5,186 bases of DNA from assembly GCA_937925595.1 (NCBI GenBank), contig CALALQ010000034.1, positions 1-5,186 on the forward strand. The letters are read 5' to 3'. The notes beneath the pieces are model-generated. The model did not search any database, had not been told where the DNA came from, and saw only the letters and a program-made list of their open reading frames with translations. Made by a program: the position numbers and the translations under genes. Source of the DNA: an uncultured Demequina sp. (GTDB lineage Bacteria; Actinomycetota; Actinomycetes; Actinomycetales; Demequinaceae). The stretch's first letter is position 1. The number at the start of each line of letters is the position of its first letter. Of this stretch, positions 5,009 to 5,186 are shown in pieces.

Positions 5009-5186
5009 TCAGGCACTTGAGGTGGCGACCATCCCTTCGCCCGTGAGGGCGAGGCGGGTGGTCTCCTCTCCAAGTCGCGTCACGATTGTCACCGCGGTGT
5101 CGCGGCCTGCCGGCAGCAGCCGGATCGTCGCGGGCGAGGCCGTCGTGCGCAACGGCGCCTGGATCAACAGCGACACCTACGGCACC
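5009..5186. other. Right edge: unresolved, either an incoming plus-strand gene or a short minus-strand gene
   Basis: Two overlapping frames are open. On the plus strand, one frame runs to the window end and closes with VRNGAWINSDTYGT; possible GTG starts are 5022, 5043, 5058 and 5097, none with a clear ribosome binding site. On the minus strand, a frame could start at GTG 5176-5174, directly after an in-frame TAG (5179-5177), and stop at TGA 5011-5009, giving 55 residues with strand-like segments such as TAVTIVTRLGEETTRLALTG. The two frames share the same third codon positions, so GC at position three cannot decide between them. By purine content of first codon positions, the left half looks more like minus-strand coding and the right half more like plus-strand coding. 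I recognise no family in either. Confidence 0.3.
5027..5063 (+). terminator. Possible terminator hairpin after the DUF885 gene
   Basis: GACCATCC (5027-5034) pairs with GGGTGGTC (5056-5063, one T-G wobble). After a small internal mismatch, TCGCCC (5037-5042) pairs with GGGCGA (5047-5052) around GTGA. It starts 30 bp after the peptidase stop and is followed by the pyrimidine-rich TCCTCTCC. If a gene really covers this stretch, the hairpin would be incidental. Confidence 0.4.

Overview
The window is high-GC DNA with strong G/C at codon third positions. Gene content and promoter style point to an actinobacterium, possibly of the Micrococcales. That placement is inferred from gene families and signals only; no search was run. 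Most of the window is ordinary dense coding sequence plus a small tRNA cluster.

Positions 1-2420 hold most of a 'conservon' (the cvnA-D type operon known from Streptomyces). In order it has the C-terminal 305 residues of a sensor-like histidine kinase with a long Ala/Pro/Tyr-rich tail, a 146-residue Roadblock/LC7 (MglB-like) protein, a 133-residue DUF742 winged-helix protein and a roughly 202-residue MglA-like small GTPase. The genes are nearly contiguous or overlapping, and a 16-bp-stem hairpin (2443-2482) follows the GTPase. From what is known of the family, these proteins form a membrane-associated complex in which the kinase-like sensor, the Roadblock protein and DUF742 control the GTPase. 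The ligand and output of this copy cannot be read from the sequence. A 19-codon ORF with its own good ribosome binding site sits between the kinase and the Roadblock gene and overlaps the Roadblock start as GTGA.

Positions 2483-2930 carry a solitary PIN-domain protein. It has no antitoxin gene beside it, an apparently leaderless GTG start, and alanine where the third catalytic acid is expected. Positions 2931-3340 carry tRNA-Ser(UGA), tRNA-Ser(GCU) and tRNA-Arg(ACG), each with a plausible promoter of its own and none with an encoded CCA. Two of the three have a short perfect hairpin filling the predicted 5' leader.

Positions 3341-4996 carry a 540-residue DUF885-family putative zinc peptidase, again with a leaderless-type start (TAGGCT, 6 nt, ATG). 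The last 190 bases contain an imperfect hairpin that may terminate this gene, then an unresolved edge where a plus and a minus reading frame are both open.

No CRISPR array, insertion sequence or prophage gene is visible. The points most worth checking are the mini-ORF in the conservon, the two-tier tyrosine repeat in the kinase tail, the PIN protein with a changed active site, and the hairpin leaders of the tRNAs.
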